55,986 bases of DNA from Deltaproteobacteria bacterium (GCA_002747175.1 PDTK01000035.1:1-55986), one strand, 5' to 3'. Numbered from the stretch's first letter, positions 32,388 through 41,388 are shown. The notes: generated from the sequence alone by a model not told the origin. A program made the numbers and translations.

Positions 32388-34154
32388 TCATTGAATGCGT
32401 TGGCGCTTTTCCGACACCATTGTCAGGCGCGGTATATCCAGCGTGCGATCTTCGTTGTAGATCGCAATTTTGGTAAGCGGTCCCACCAGTCCGTCTGCAT
32501 CCAGTCCGTGGCGGGTCTGCAGGGCTTCCACGGCCTGTCGGGTTTGCATGTCATATGCTGCGGTCATCTTGTCGATGGAAAAGCCCAGTTTTCGAAGCTG
32601 CATTTTCAGTGACACGATGGCATCTCCGGAAGCGGTGATCGGAATCACCCCCGCATCGTGGAAAAAATTTTTCCAGAAAATAAGTGCCACACCATTCCAT
32701 TCACCGGCCAACGATGCGGTCATCACCGCATACCTGTCTTCACCATTGGACAGGTAGGCACGGTCCGCAGACAATTTCACCAGGGCCAGATATCTCGACG
32801 GCCGCCCCCCGGGATCGGGAAACTCCAGAATCGCTGGCAGATTGAGTTTTTTTAACAGCTCCAGGTTTCCCTTTATCCGAAGCAGATCCAAGCCGTAGCG
32901 CCCGGCGGCGATACGGAAAAATTGGTCACCGCTCACGGCGTCGATGGCTGCGGTGGTTCCGGTCAGCTGCCAGGTATCCAGCACCGCCCGCAGAGCCCCG
33001 TCTCGCGACGCCATGGCCGGAATCGCTGACAGCAGCCGGCCCGGACCACCGACCGTCGGCCACCCTTGATCTCCGGCATCTCCCACGGCCTCAGACGGAG
33101 GGGCCTGATTCGCAGATACCGCTTCGCGCCCCGCAGCGCTTCCAGCAACCACCGGCTCAGACAGGCCACCGGGTTGTATTGCGGTATTATCGGATTCGAT
33201 GGCATGGGACTCGACGGATGCGGATATACGCTCATTTTCAGGCATCACCAAACGATGGATCAGACCGGCGGCAACCAGCACCACCAGAAAAACCAGCAGC
33301 CCAATGACCAGCGATTGCCGGCGGTCCGTAACCCGGCGCCGAAGCCGACGGCTGCCATCCAGTTCACTCAGGGCCTGTTTGACGATTCGGCGGTCAATCT
33401 GTGACCGTCCCTGGGTAAAGGCGGTCAACAGCGCCCGGTCACAAGCGATGTTGATCAGGCGGGGAACCCCTTTGCTGTAACGGTGGATAACCCGGCAGGC
33501 ACCCGCCGAAAAAACACCTCCCGGCCTGTAGGAAGCAATGTGAACACGATGATGTATGTATTCCCGGGTCTCCGCCGGCGTCAGAGGGATCAGGTGACAG
33601 CTCAAATTGATGCGTTGGCTCAGTTGGCGCAGGTCATCGGCGTCCAGCAGCGCCCCCAGTTCAGGCTGGCCCACCAGGATGATCTGCAACAGCTTGCTGG
33701 TGGTCGTTTCCAGGTTGGAAAGCAGCCGAAGCTGTTCCAGAACATCGACACTCAGATTTTGGGCTTCATCGATAAGCAGGAGCACCTGCCGTCCCCGTGT
33801 TTTTTGTTCCAGCAAAAAGGCGTTGAGCCGGTCGATAAGCGCTTTCGTCGAATCCGCATCCGAGGAAATACCGAACTCATCGTTGATGGCTTTCAGCAGT
33901 TGCCGGGCATCGAGTTTGGGATTGAAAATGTATGCAGCGTCGGTGGTTTCGTCCAGATTTTCCAAAAACATGCGGCACAAAGTGGTTTTGCCCGTACCGA
34001 CCTCGCCGGTGATCTCAACGAAACCCTCGCCATAACCCACGGCGTAATTCAGGTGAGCCAGGACCTCTTCATGAATCCGGGAAAGATAAAGATATGCCGG
34101 ATTGGGTACCAGTTTGAACGGTCGTTCCTTGAAGCCGAAAAATTGGTTGTACAT
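32388..34154 (-). CDS. ExeA/GspA-like AAA+ ATPase with C-terminal peptidoglycan-binding domain
   Basis: The 588-residue protein has an N-terminal AAA ATPase domain (about 1-270) with Walker A GEVGTGKT (50-57) and Walker B LLLIDEAQ, a membrane helix (about 287-308), a variable linker, a C39-peptidase-like region seen in this family (about 385-495) and a PG_binding_1 domain near the end (about 510-570, MQTRQAVEALQTRHGLDADG). ExeA proteins work with GspB to insert secretins through the cell wall. ATG 34154 (MYNQFFGFKERPF) matches the family start better than the upstream ATG at 34175. No type II secretion genes are nearby; PilQ is the only secretin in this window. Confidence 0.88.
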   Translation of the reverse strand: MYNQFFGFKERPFKLVPNPAYLYLSRIHEEVLAHLNYAVGYGEGFVEITGEVGTGKTTLCRMFLENLDETTDAAYIFNPKLDARQLLKAINDEFGISSDADSTKALIDRLNAFLLEQKTRGRQVLLLIDEAQNLSVDVLEQLRLLSNLETTTSKLLQIILVGQPELGALLDADDLRQLSQRINLSCHLIPLTPAETREYIHHRVHIASYRPGGVFSAGACRVIHRYSKGVPRLINIACDRALLTAFTQGRSQIDRRIVKQALSELDGSRRLRRRVTDRRQSLVIGLLVFLVVLVAAGLIHRLVMPENERISASVESHAIESDNTAIQPGGLSEPVVAGSAAGREAVSANQAPPSEAVGDAGDQGWPTVGGPGRLLSAIPAMASRDGALRAVLDTWQLTGTTAAIDAVSGDQFFRIAAGRYGLDLLRIKGNLELLKKLNLPAILEFPDPGGRPSRYLALVKLSADRAYLSNGEDRYAVMTASLAGEWNGVALIFWKNFFHDAGVIPITASGDAIVSLKMQLRKLGFSIDKMTAAYDMQTRQAVEALQTRHGLDADGLVGPLTKIAIYNEDRTLDIPRLTMVSEKRQRIQ

Positions 34155-34181
34155 GGATGGTTCCCGGTCAATCAAAACACA

Positions 34182-35006
34182 TCAGCGGGCAATCTTACTG
34201 GTCCGGTTCTGGATATAGGCGTCACGAAAGGCTTCATAGGGATCCAAGGCGGCATCTTTCAAGGTTTCGTAGTCGCCGAGTCGGAAGGAGGCGTCGTTCA
34301 CCGTCCGCACGCTGAACACCGCCGCGCCGGTGGTGGTGGTGGTCAATGCGCCGGCATCCACATTGATCAGGGTCATGAAGTTGAGGGGATTCAAAGCCCA
34401 GTCCCCGACGGCACCCACCGAATCTCGCACGGTAGAAGGACCGAGAAGCGGCCAGACCAGGTAACAGCCATTGCCCACCGCATAACGTCCCAGGGTCTGC
34501 CCGAAATCCTCTTGGGGGGGATTGAGTTCCGGAAATTGGGCGGCCGGATCGAACAGCCCACCGACCCCGATGGTGCTGTTGACCAGAAACCGGCCGAATT
34601 CACCATCTGCAGCCTTGAATTTTCCCTGTAGCAGGCAGTTGACGAACCGTACCGGCATCATCAGGTTGAAAAAAAAGTTTTTCACACTCACCCGGGCCGG
34701 CGTGGGGATCACCGCTCGATAGCCCCGGGCCACCGGTTTGAGCACCCAGAAATAGAAACGGTCATTGAAGACAAACATGGCGCGGTTAAACCCGGAGAGC
34801 GGATCGGCGACCGACTCCGGAGCTGCATTGACATCATCGTCGAACGGATCGTCTCCGTCATCGAATGGGTCGAAGGGCAGGTCCTCGTCCGCGGCAGCCG
34901 CCTCGGGTACCGGGGGTTTGCTTCCGGCGGAAGCCCCGGCCCAGCAGGGCGCCGCCAAGGAAGCAAGAACGAATAGAATGGCAAGCTGAACCAAATGTGT
35001 ACGCAT
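34182..35006 (-). CDS. mlaA: MlaA (VacJ) outer-membrane phospholipid-removal protein
   Basis: MlaA removes misplaced phospholipids from the outer leaflet of the outer membrane. After a signal peptide (about residues 1-24) and an acidic Asp-rich linker (about 38-60), the MlaA domain runs from about 65 to 255, with DPLSGFNRAMFVFND, VGNGCYLVWPLLGPSTVRD and DPYEAFRDAYI typical of the family. The signal end reads AAPCWAGA; a Pro just before Cys is not a good lipobox, so it may be secreted rather than lipid-anchored, unlike E. coli MlaA. It follows mlaC by 42 bases. Confidence 0.93.
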   Translation of the reverse strand: MRTHLVQLAILFVLASLAAPCWAGASAGSKPPVPEAAAADEDLPFDPFDDGDDPFDDDVNAAPESVADPLSGFNRAMFVFNDRFYFWVLKPVARGYRAVIPTPARVSVKNFFFNLMMPVRFVNCLLQGKFKAADGEFGRFLVNSTIGVGGLFDPAAQFPELNPPQEDFGQTLGRYAVGNGCYLVWPLLGPSTVRDSVGAVGDWALNPLNFMTLINVDAGALTTTTTGAAVFSVRTVNDASFRLGDYETLKDAALDPYEAFRDAYIQNRTSKIAR

Positions 35007-35048
35007 TTTCAGGCACGTCCGGTTTGCGGGTTGAGGTCATGTACTGTA

Positions 35049-35678
35049 CTAACCTTTGTCAGCAAGACGACCATTCTGCTCGGCCAGCTTCCGGTTCAAC
35101 TGATCGATCAGTTGGGCCGGGGTTTTCTTTCTCAGAATGCTGGCGAATTGGGTCCGGTAGTTTTTTACCAGACTGACGCCTTCCACGATAATATCGTACA
35201 CCTTCCAATGTCCCCCGCCGGTATCGAACATCCGATAATTCACCGGTATTTCAACTGTTTCCCTGACGATTTGGGTGCGCACCTCGGCATATCGATCCGA
35301 ATGAAAGGCCTGATCCAGATAGATGATTTTTTCGTTGTGATATTCTCCCTGGATTTTATCGATATACGTGTTGCCCAGAAATTGAGCGAAAACATTGGTG
35401 AACGCTTCCTTTTCGGCAGCACTGAACTTGCGCCAGTTCCGGGCGACGGCCCGTTTGGAGATCTCCCGGAAATCGAACATGGGCTTGACATGTTTCCATA
35501 TCTTGTCGCGCTGGGCGGATTTGGTTCCCGGCGCCTTGTATTGGGAATCGTTCAAAATGGAGATCACGGTATCGATGGGAGCCTTAATGGTCGCAATGGG
35601 CTCAACGGATGCGGCCATTGCCGAACCCATCGGCAACAACAGCCAAACCAGGGCAATGGCAATACGATTTAAAAACAT
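35049..35678 (-). CDS. mlaC: MlaC, periplasmic phospholipid carrier
   Basis: MlaC shuttles phospholipids between MlaA and the MlaFED transporter. The 209-residue protein has a signal peptide cut near AMAAS (about residue 21) and the Ttg2D/MlaC domain to about residue 195, with the family-typical FDFREISKRAVARNWRKFS region. Start ATG 35678 follows GGAGGAAA; the in-frame sequence upstream is not a signal peptide. It is separated from mlaD by about 110 bases that contain repeat A. Confidence 0.93.
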   Translation of the reverse strand: MFLNRIAIALVWLLLPMGSAMAASVEPIATIKAPIDTVISILNDSQYKAPGTKSAQRDKIWKHVKPMFDFREISKRAVARNWRKFSAAEKEAFTNVFAQFLGNTYIDKIQGEYHNEKIIYLDQAFHSDRYAEVRTQIVRETVEIPVNYRMFDTGGGHWKVYDIIVEGVSLVKNYRTQFASILRKKTPAQLIDQLNRKLAEQNGRLADKG

Positions 35679-35689
35679 GATTTCCTCCA

Positions 35690-35771
35690 CAACCTTGCGT
35701 TAAATTATGTATTTCATTTATTATTTCAAATATTAACAATAGGTTTCGAATTTTTTTATGCAACCATGGGG
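35690..35771. repeat. Repeat A, partial copy inside the mla cluster
   Basis: Carries 'ccttgcgttaaattatgtattt', the 'atttattatttca' AT block and the atgcaaccatggg end of the family, but not the first half. It lies between mlaD and mlaC and so inside what should be one transcript. Confidence 0.65.
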
Positions 35772-35785
35772 TTTGTTCAGCGTTA

Positions 35786-36238
35786 CTACTCTTCCGCATT
35801 CCCGAAGACATACTTACTCACAAGCTCCTCAATGTCCAGCGCCGATTCCGTTTCGACGATCATATCTCCGTTTTTCAGGATCCGGTCCGATCCTCCCGGC
35901 GCCAGCTTGATGAATTTGTCGCCGATAAGTCCGGAAGTTTTGACCGAAGCGATCACGTCGTCGGTCAAAATGACATCCTTTTCGATTTTCATGCGCACCA
36001 CGGCCAACTGGTCCTGCCTGTCCAGGTGAATGCCGGCCACCCGCCCAATCTCCACTCCGGCCATATCCACCTGCGCACCGGTTTTCAGCCCTGAAACCGA
36101 GTCGAAACGGGCCTCCACCACATAATAGGCATCGCCGAACCATTCCATCTTGCCCAGCTTGATGGTGAGGTAGGCCACACTGATCATTCCGATGAGGACA
36201 AAAATACCCACTGCGGTTTCTACCGATGTCTGTTTCAT
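35786..36238 (-). CDS. mlaD: MlaD, MCE-domain substrate-binding subunit of the Mla transporter
   Basis: The 150-residue protein has one membrane helix near the N-terminus (about 11-30) and a single MCE domain (about 38-118), including GLKTGAQVDMAGVEIGRV. MlaD forms a hexameric ring on the periplasmic side of MlaFE. ATG 36238 follows GGAGG and overlaps the mlaF stop by four bases. Length fits single-MCE-domain MlaD. Confidence 0.94.
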   Translation of the reverse strand: MKQTSVETAVGIFVLIGMISVAYLTIKLGKMEWFGDAYYVVEARFDSVSGLKTGAQVDMAGVEIGRVAGIHLDRQDQLAVVRMKIEKDVILTDDVIASVKTSGLIGDKFIKLAPGGSDRILKNGDMIVETESALDIEELVSKYVFGNAEE

Positions 36239-37011
36239 ATGGCCTCCATTTCGCCGCCTTTTGTTTCCTCGGAAGGGACCTTGCCCTGAATGAATTCCCT
36301 GACCACCGGCTCCCGGCAACGCTGAATCTGATCGGGACGACCCTGAAAAATGATTCGGCCCCGGTCCAGCATGGCCACCCGTTGGGCAATGTGGAAAACA
36401 TCGGGAATATCGTGGCTGACCATCACACCGGTGAAACCGAAAGATTTTTGGTAATCAGCAATCATGGCGTGGGCGGCGTTCTTACGAATCGGATCCAGGC
36501 CGGTGGTCGGTTCGTCAAATAACACGATCTGTGGATCCGTCACCAGGGCGCGTGCCATGGCAACCCTTTTCTGCATGCCCCCGGAAAGCTGGGAGGGGTA
36601 TCTGTCTTCGACACCCTCCAAGTCCAAGCGAGCCAGCATGGCCCCTACGCAATGCTGAATATCTGCATGGGGAACCCGGCCTTTTTCCTTCAGGGGCAGG
36701 GCCACGTTATCATACACGGTCATGGAATCGAACAGGGCCGAGCCCTGAAACATGTAACTGAACTTCATTTTGAGGGAGCGGCGTTCGGCTGCATGCATTT
36801 CGGCCATGGCCCGGCCGTCGAACAGAATTTGTCCGGCGTCGGGATCCAGCAGGCCGATGATGTGCTTGAGCAAAACACTTTTGCCGATGCCGCTTTTTCC
36901 GATGATGGCCGTTACCTCGCCCTCGTGGATGGACAGATCCACTCCCTTGAGGACGGCATTGTCACCAAAACGTTTGAATACTTGTTTGAACTCGATCAGC
37001 GGTACGGTCAT
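36235..37011 (-). CDS. mlaF: MlaF, ATP-binding subunit of the phospholipid transporter
   Basis: A 258-residue ABC ATPase with Walker A GKSGIGKS (38-45), Q-loop in FSYMFQGSALFDS, signature LSGGMQKR, Walker B IVLFDEPTTGLDP and a switch histidine in MVSHD. The FQGSALFDSMTVYDNV sequence is typical of MlaF rather than other ABC importers. It is followed by mlaD with a four-base overlap and preceded by the permease gene mlaE at a 25-base distance. Confidence 0.95.
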   Translation of the reverse strand: MTVPLIEFKQVFKRFGDNAVLKGVDLSIHEGEVTAIIGKSGIGKSVLLKHIIGLLDPDAGQILFDGRAMAEMHAAERRSLKMKFSYMFQGSALFDSMTVYDNVALPLKEKGRVPHADIQHCVGAMLARLDLEGVEDRYPSQLSGGMQKRVAMARALVTDPQIVLFDEPTTGLDPIRKNAAHAMIADYQKSFGFTGVMVSHDIPDVFHIAQRVAMLDRGRIIFQGRPDQIQRCREPVVREFIQGKVPSEETKGGEMEAI

Positions 37012-37036
37012 GGCAGCCGGGCCTTTTGATTTACGG

Positions 37037-37858
37037 TCAAAGTAAAAATGAAGTCAGCGCATAATCGGCGACCAGAATCATCACACAGGAAAGAACCACC
37101 GCGGAGGTGGTGGACAGGCTGACCCCTTTGGCCCCGAAGCCCTCCTTTCGCCGATGCGTTGTGTATCCCCGGTAACAGCAGATGGTCACCACAATGGCGG
37201 CAAAGCAGGCGGCTTTGATAAAGCCTCCGTGGATGTCATCCATCAGGACGCTGGATTCCACCCGACCGAAATAAAGGCCTGAATTGATGCCCAGCAAAAG
37301 GGATCCGGTGAGGTACCCGCCAAGAATGCCGACGACATCGAAAATGGCCGTCAGAAAAGGAAAACAAATCAAAGCCGCACCCAGACGGGGGCTGAACAGA
37401 AACCGGATCGGATCAATGTCCATGGTGTTCAGGGCGTCGATCTGTTCGGAAATGCGCATGATGCCGATCTCTGCGGCCATGGCCGAACCGGCCCGGGCCA
37501 CGACCATAATCGCCGTCAGGACCGGTCCCATTTCACGGATCAGGCTGAGGGCTACGGCCGCTCCCAACAACCCTTCGGATCCGAATTTAACCAGGGTATA
37601 GTATCCTTGCAGGCCCAGAACCATACCAGTGAATGCTCCGGTCAAACAGATCACGAAAACCGACTTCATGCCGATAAAATAGATCTGGTCGATGATTTTC
37701 TCAGCCTGGGGGGGCCACGAAAAAAGGTGAATCACGCCGCGGACGAAAAAAATGGCGATTCTTCCCAGCTCCTGGACAGGCCCCATGGCCATACGTCCCA
37801 GGTCCGATAGCAGAAGGGGGATTGAGGGTATTTTGCCCATAGAATCGGTGGTATCCAT
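37037..37858 (-). CDS. mlaE: MlaE, permease subunit of the phospholipid transporter
   Basis: The 273-residue MlaE/YrbE-type permease shows five or six hydrophobic segments and the conserved blocks GMVLGLQGYYTL, REMGPVLTAIMVVARAGSAMAAE and the following EIGIMRISEQIDAL. It builds the membrane channel of the MlaFEDB transporter. The start is unclear: ATG 37858 has AGAGG too close, ATG 37840 has a weak site, and a TTG at 37897 extends the frame. It is the first gene of the mla run; no separate mlaB (STAS) gene was seen. Confidence 0.92.
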   Translation of the reverse strand: MDTTDSMGKIPSIPLLLSDLGRMAMGPVQELGRIAIFFVRGVIHLFSWPPQAEKIIDQIYFIGMKSVFVICLTGAFTGMVLGLQGYYTLVKFGSEGLLGAAVALSLIREMGPVLTAIMVVARAGSAMAAEIGIMRISEQIDALNTMDIDPIRFLFSPRLGAALICFPFLTAIFDVVGILGGYLTGSLLLGINSGLYFGRVESSVLMDDIHGGFIKAACFAAIVVTICCYRGYTTHRRKEGFGAKGVSLSTTSAVVLSCVMILVADYALTSFLL

Positions 37859-37933
37859 CCTCTTTTCAATGGATGGGAGCGCGATACAACGAAACAACCT
37901 TCATCCATTTTGAAAAGCGTTCCTGTTTACCAT

Positions 37934-37999
37934 TACCTACAAATAGTGTCCGCTCAGAAATCGGACAAATTGGCCATTTCCAGATGAGCACTAAATAGC
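37934..37999. repeat. Repeat C, short copy (imperfect palindrome)
   Basis: Two arms, aaatagtgtccgctcagaaat and the complement of atttccagatgagcactaaat, face each other across about 14 bases that include caaattgg. The arms match the outer arms of the larger element at 49254-49411. It lies upstream of mlaE. Confidence 0.7.
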
Positions 38000-38052
38000 T
38001 GAAAACACCACCTGTGTAAAGCAAAGAAGAACCTATTGCCAGGGCAATTTTG

Positions 38053-38106
38053 ATAGTTTCGTAAAAAATCACCAGGCATGTCATTCCCGTGCAGGCGGGG
38101 ATCAAT
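38053..38106. repeat. Repeat D, copy 1
   Basis: Contains 'gtttcgtaaa', 'caccaggcatgtcattcccg' and a small CCCG/CGGG hairpin (cccgtgcaggcgggg). The first two blocks recur at 55078-55115. The motif 'gtcattcccg...gcgggaat' is a common kind of short dispersed repeat in proteobacterial genomes. Confidence 0.6.
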
Positions 38107-38136
38107 AACCTGAGTTGAGCCATTGGCAGTCCGCTT

Positions 38137-40008
38137 TTAGCCGTTAGAAAAGGAAATGGTCAGAGCATAAGCCCCGTCCTCGAAGCGGCTGCGTACCGGG
38201 TAGCCGCCTTTTTCGAACACTTTGATCATGGCTTGATTGGTGGCCAGAACGTCGGCGGTCATGCCCCGGACCCCACGCTGGCGGGCCAGGCGGGCCAGCA
38301 TACGGAAGAGGTAGGTGGCGATACCCAGACCCTGGTAATCTTCGTCCACGACAAAGGCCACGTCCGCATAGGGTTTGTCCTTATGACGGGCGAATCGGGC
38401 CTCGGCGATGATGCGTACCTGGCCCGGCGATCCCGGCAGCCCCACCAATCCCACCACGGAGAGTACATCCTGGTAGTTGACATTTACATAAGTCTGCATT
38501 TTGGCGTGGGGCATGGTCTTGATGGGAGTGAAATAGCGGTAGTAGATGGCTTCGTCCGAGAAACGATAGAAGAGACGCCGCATCTCCTCTTCGTCGGAGG
38601 GCTTGATGGCCCTGAAGCGCACGGTTGTATCGTTCTTGAATGTATGGCGTTCGGCGATCTCCGAAGGATAGAGATGAGCACTTTCGGCCAGGAATATTTG
38701 GTCCGGATAAATGATGTTAGCGGCCTTAGCCTTTTCCACCAGTTCCGGCCGGTCATCGGGATGGGCGATTTCGATAAGTGCCTGGGCACGTTCGCGAAGG
38801 CTCCGGCCGGATAGGGAGGCAATGCCGTATTCGGTGGCGATCATGTGTACGGAATCGGGCATGTTGAGCTGATTGGGCATCTCTTCGATGGAGAGGCACA
38901 CCCTGTTCTTGCCTTTCAGATCGCGGCTGGGCAGGGCGAAAATGGTGAAACCACCCCGTGAAATTTCCGCCCCGTTGAAAAAATCCATGGCCTGGCCGGG
39001 ACCGGAGGAGATCTGACCCCGGCCGGCGTGCATGGCGATGCGGCCGGACAGATCCACTTTACGGGCCGGAAAGATGGATACGAACCGAGGATTCCTACCG
39101 ATCTCAATGGGGTTAAACACCTTGTCGATGCTCTGGAATTCAACTTGCGGGTTGCAGTCCAGCCAGGCCATCAGATCTGCCGATCCCATGGCATAACAGG
39201 AGAGTGTCTTACCGCGGAAGGTTCGTTTGCGACGATTGGTGACGGCCCCGGTTTTTACCAGGGCCATGACCGCATCGGTGATGAAGGGGGTATGGATGCC
39301 CAGGTCTTTTTTACCGGCCAGATGACGGGGCAGCGCGTCGAACAGCGGGCCGAGGGCAAACCCCAGGCAACTGCCATCCTCGATAACCGAGGCCACATGG
39401 CCGGCCACTTTGTCATACACCGCTTTCACCGGCCAGCAGGGAAATACCACAGCCGGTTCATCGCTTTGCACAAGCTGGTCGAATTCGTCCACGGAGACGA
39501 ATGTGTCTCCATAGGTGCGGGGAACCTGGGCATTGATTTCCCCGACCACGATGGATGCCTGTTCCATGACCTGCCGGGCCACATCCACGGCGATCCCCAG
39601 GGAGCACAACCCGTCCTTATCTGGCGGGGTAATCTGGATGATGGCCGCGTCGATCGGCAATTGGCGGCCATGGATCAGTGCGGGGATGGCGGAAAAGCGG
39701 CTGGGTATGAGGTCCACTCGACCGGCGGTGATGGCCTCACTGGCCACCCACCCCGAAAAAAAGGTTTTCAGACGGTATCGGTTGCAGCGCAAATCTTCCA
39801 GGGAGACGGCGTCGCCAAAACTCAGGAGCTGGATCAGTGTCAGGTCCTGTAGGTTAACAGCATCGGATGTCATGAGGCGTTTGACCAGCGTCCTGGGCTC
39901 GGCGGCGCCGGTACCCAGAAAGACATTCATCCCCGGTTGAATGTGTTCGAGGGCCTCATTCGGGGTGACGATCCTGGCTTGCCAGTCTGTTTGCGCGTTT
40001 AGGGTCAT
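38137..40008 (-). CDS. Acetyl-CoA hydrolase/CoA-transferase-like protein fused to a GNAT acetyltransferase domain
   Basis: Residues about 10-440 form the two halves of a class I CoA-transferase/acetyl-CoA hydrolase fold (N-terminal GMNVFLGTGAAEP; C-terminal block ending in the Gly-rich SSGPGQAMDF). Residues about 465-615 form a GNAT domain with an acetyl-CoA-binding loop YQGLGIA. In characterised CoA-transferases a glutamate in 'ALEVDL' is the catalytic nucleophile; here the matching stretch reads ARKVDLSG with Lys317. So transferase activity of the usual kind is doubtful, and the protein may be a CoA- or acyl-sensing protein acetyltransferase. Start ATG 40008 has GGAG upstream. It is divergent from the aminotransferase gene. 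Confidence 0.85.
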   Translation of the reverse strand: MTLNAQTDWQARIVTPNEALEHIQPGMNVFLGTGAAEPRTLVKRLMTSDAVNLQDLTLIQLLSFGDAVSLEDLRCNRYRLKTFFSGWVASEAITAGRVDLIPSRFSAIPALIHGRQLPIDAAIIQITPPDKDGLCSLGIAVDVARQVMEQASIVVGEINAQVPRTYGDTFVSVDEFDQLVQSDEPAVVFPCWPVKAVYDKVAGHVASVIEDGSCLGFALGPLFDALPRHLAGKKDLGIHTPFITDAVMALVKTGAVTNRRKRTFRGKTLSCYAMGSADLMAWLDCNPQVEFQSIDKVFNPIEIGRNPRFVSIFPARKVDLSGRIAMHAGRGQISSGPGQAMDFFNGAEISRGGFTIFALPSRDLKGKNRVCLSIEEMPNQLNMPDSVHMIATEYGIASLSGRSLRERAQALIEIAHPDDRPELVEKAKAANIIYPDQIFLAESAHLYPSEIAERHTFKNDTTVRFRAIKPSDEEEMRRLFYRFSDEAIYYRYFTPIKTMPHAKMQTYVNVNYQDVLSVVGLVGLPGSPGQVRIIAEARFARHKDKPYADVAFVVDEDYQGLGIATYLFRMLARLARQRGVRGMTADVLATNQAMIKVFEKGGYPVRSRFEDGAYALTISFSNG

Positions 40009-40065
40009 GGAAGCTCCAATGAGTAGGGGGTCATGGGTTCAGGGCACATGGTTGACAAACCCGTA

Positions 40066-40106
40066 AAAACCGGTAAGCGTTCACAGGGTGCACTGCCAAC
40101 GCCATC
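40066..40106. repeat. Repeat B, short fragment
   Basis: Only the opening block of the family is recognisable here (ggtaagcgttcacaggg). It sits in the 119-base divergent gap between the CoA-transferase/GNAT and aminotransferase genes. Confidence 0.5.
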
Positions 40107-40127
40107 CAAAACGCAAGGAACGATATT

Positions 40128-41372
40128 ATGAAATACAATTTCGACCGGGAGATCAACCGTAAAAACACCCAGTCCGCCAAGTGGGGTGTCATCCAAGACC
40201 CCGATGATCCGTCGGTCTGGCTTACCACCGACGATTACTTCGGAGAAGATCGAATTTTGCCTTTGTGGGTGGCGGACATGGATTTTCCCGCACCTCAACC
40301 GGTGGTGGATGCCTTGGTGAAGCGGTCCCGGCACGGCATTTTCGGTTATACCCTGCGCACGAAGCGCTACGATCAGGCCGTGGTCGACTGGATGCAGCGG
40401 CGTCACGGGTGGCGCGTCGAACCCGGTTGGATCGTCTCGACCCCCGGTGTGGTGCCGGCGGTCAATTTTCTCATCCAGACCTTCGTCAATCCGGGAGAAA
40501 AGGTGCTGATTCAGCGGCCGGTGTATTATCCATTTTTTGATGCCATACAAAACAATGGCGCCGAGATTGTCTCCAATGGCCTGGTTCTAAGGGGAAACCG
40601 CTATGAGATCGATTTCGACGATTTCGAGCGTTGGGCGGCCGACCCTGCGGTCTCCCTGTTCATTCTTTGCAGCCCCCACAATCCGGTAGGCCGGGTCTGG
40701 ACCCGGGAAGAACTGACCCGCATGGGCGAGATCTGCCTGCGGCATAAGGTGCTGGTGGTTGCCGACGAGATCCATGCCGACCTGATCTATCGGGGAGTCA
40801 AATTCACCCCTTTTGCCGCCATCAACGAGGCCCTGGCTGCCAATACGGTGGTCTGTACGGCGCCTAGTAAAACCTTCAACCTCGCCGGTTTGCACACTTC
40901 CAACATCATTGTTCCCGATGAGCGGCTGCGATGGCGGTTCCAGCAGACCATGGGCCGTTGCGGCATGCAAAAGTGGGCCAATCCATTCGGAGTGGTGGCC
41001 TGCGAAACGGCCTACCGGGAAGGTGAGGACTGGCTGAATCAGGTGATGGACTACATTGAGGCCAATCGGGATTTTATGCAGGACGTTGTCGAGCGGCGCA
41101 TCCCCGGCATACAGGTGATCCGTCCGGAAGGAACCTACCTGGTGTGGCTGGACTGTCGGGGTTTGGGCCTCGACAAGTGGGCATTTAAACGCCTGATGAT
41201 GGCATCGGCGCGTATTTTCCCGGACGAAGGGTTCATCTTCGGTCCCGAAGGCGACGGTTTCGAGCGTATCAACATCGCCTGCCCGCGATCGATTTTGGAA
41301 GAAGCCTTGGAGCGTATACGACGGGCGGTGGCGACGATGCCGGGTTTACCCCGTGGTTGCACAAAAAAATGA
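40128..41372 (+). CDS. PatB/MalY-type pyridoxal-phosphate aminotransferase (putative C-S lyase)
   Basis: This 414-residue fold-type I PLP enzyme has the PatB/MalY features LPLWVADMDFPAPQPV (about 44-59), CSPHNPVGRVW (181-191), DEIHADLIY (213-221) and the PLP lysine K248 in TAPSKTFNLAGLHTS. Members cleave C-S bonds of cystathionine or cysteine (beta-lyase), releasing homocysteine or sulfide; some also act as aminotransferases. AAGGA precedes the ATG. Its last codons and stop overlap a 22-base block shared with repeat A. Confidence 0.9.
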   Translation: MKYNFDREINRKNTQSAKWGVIQDPDDPSVWLTTDDYFGEDRILPLWVADMDFPAPQPVVDALVKRSRHGIFGYTLRTKRYDQAVVDWMQRRHGWRVEPGWIVSTPGVVPAVNFLIQTFVNPGEKVLIQRPVYYPFFDAIQNNGAEIVSNGLVLRGNRYEIDFDDFERWAADPAVSLFILCSPHNPVGRVWTREELTRMGEICLRHKVLVVADEIHADLIYRGVKFTPFAAINEALAANTVVCTAPSKTFNLAGLHTSNIIVPDERLRWRFQQTMGRCGMQKWANPFGVVACETAYREGEDWLNQVMDYIEANRDFMQDVVERRIPGIQVIRPEGTYLVWLDCRGLGLDKWAFKRLMMASARIFPDEGFIFGPEGDGFERINIACPRSILEEALERIRRAVATMPGLPRGCTKK

Positions 41373-41388
41373 GAAAATTATCGTGCCG
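41365..41388. repeat. Repeat A, 5' end only, at the aminotransferase stop codon
   Basis: A block running from an A7 tract through the TGA stop to 'attatcgt' is identical to the start of the copy at 24551, then the similarity ends. In both places it supplies a Lys codon or two and the stop of the upstream gene. Confidence 0.6.

Noticed and set aside
33483..34631. A 382-codon plus-strand open frame spanning two genes
   Set aside because: Antisense to the ExeA-like and mlaA genes, both strongly supported.
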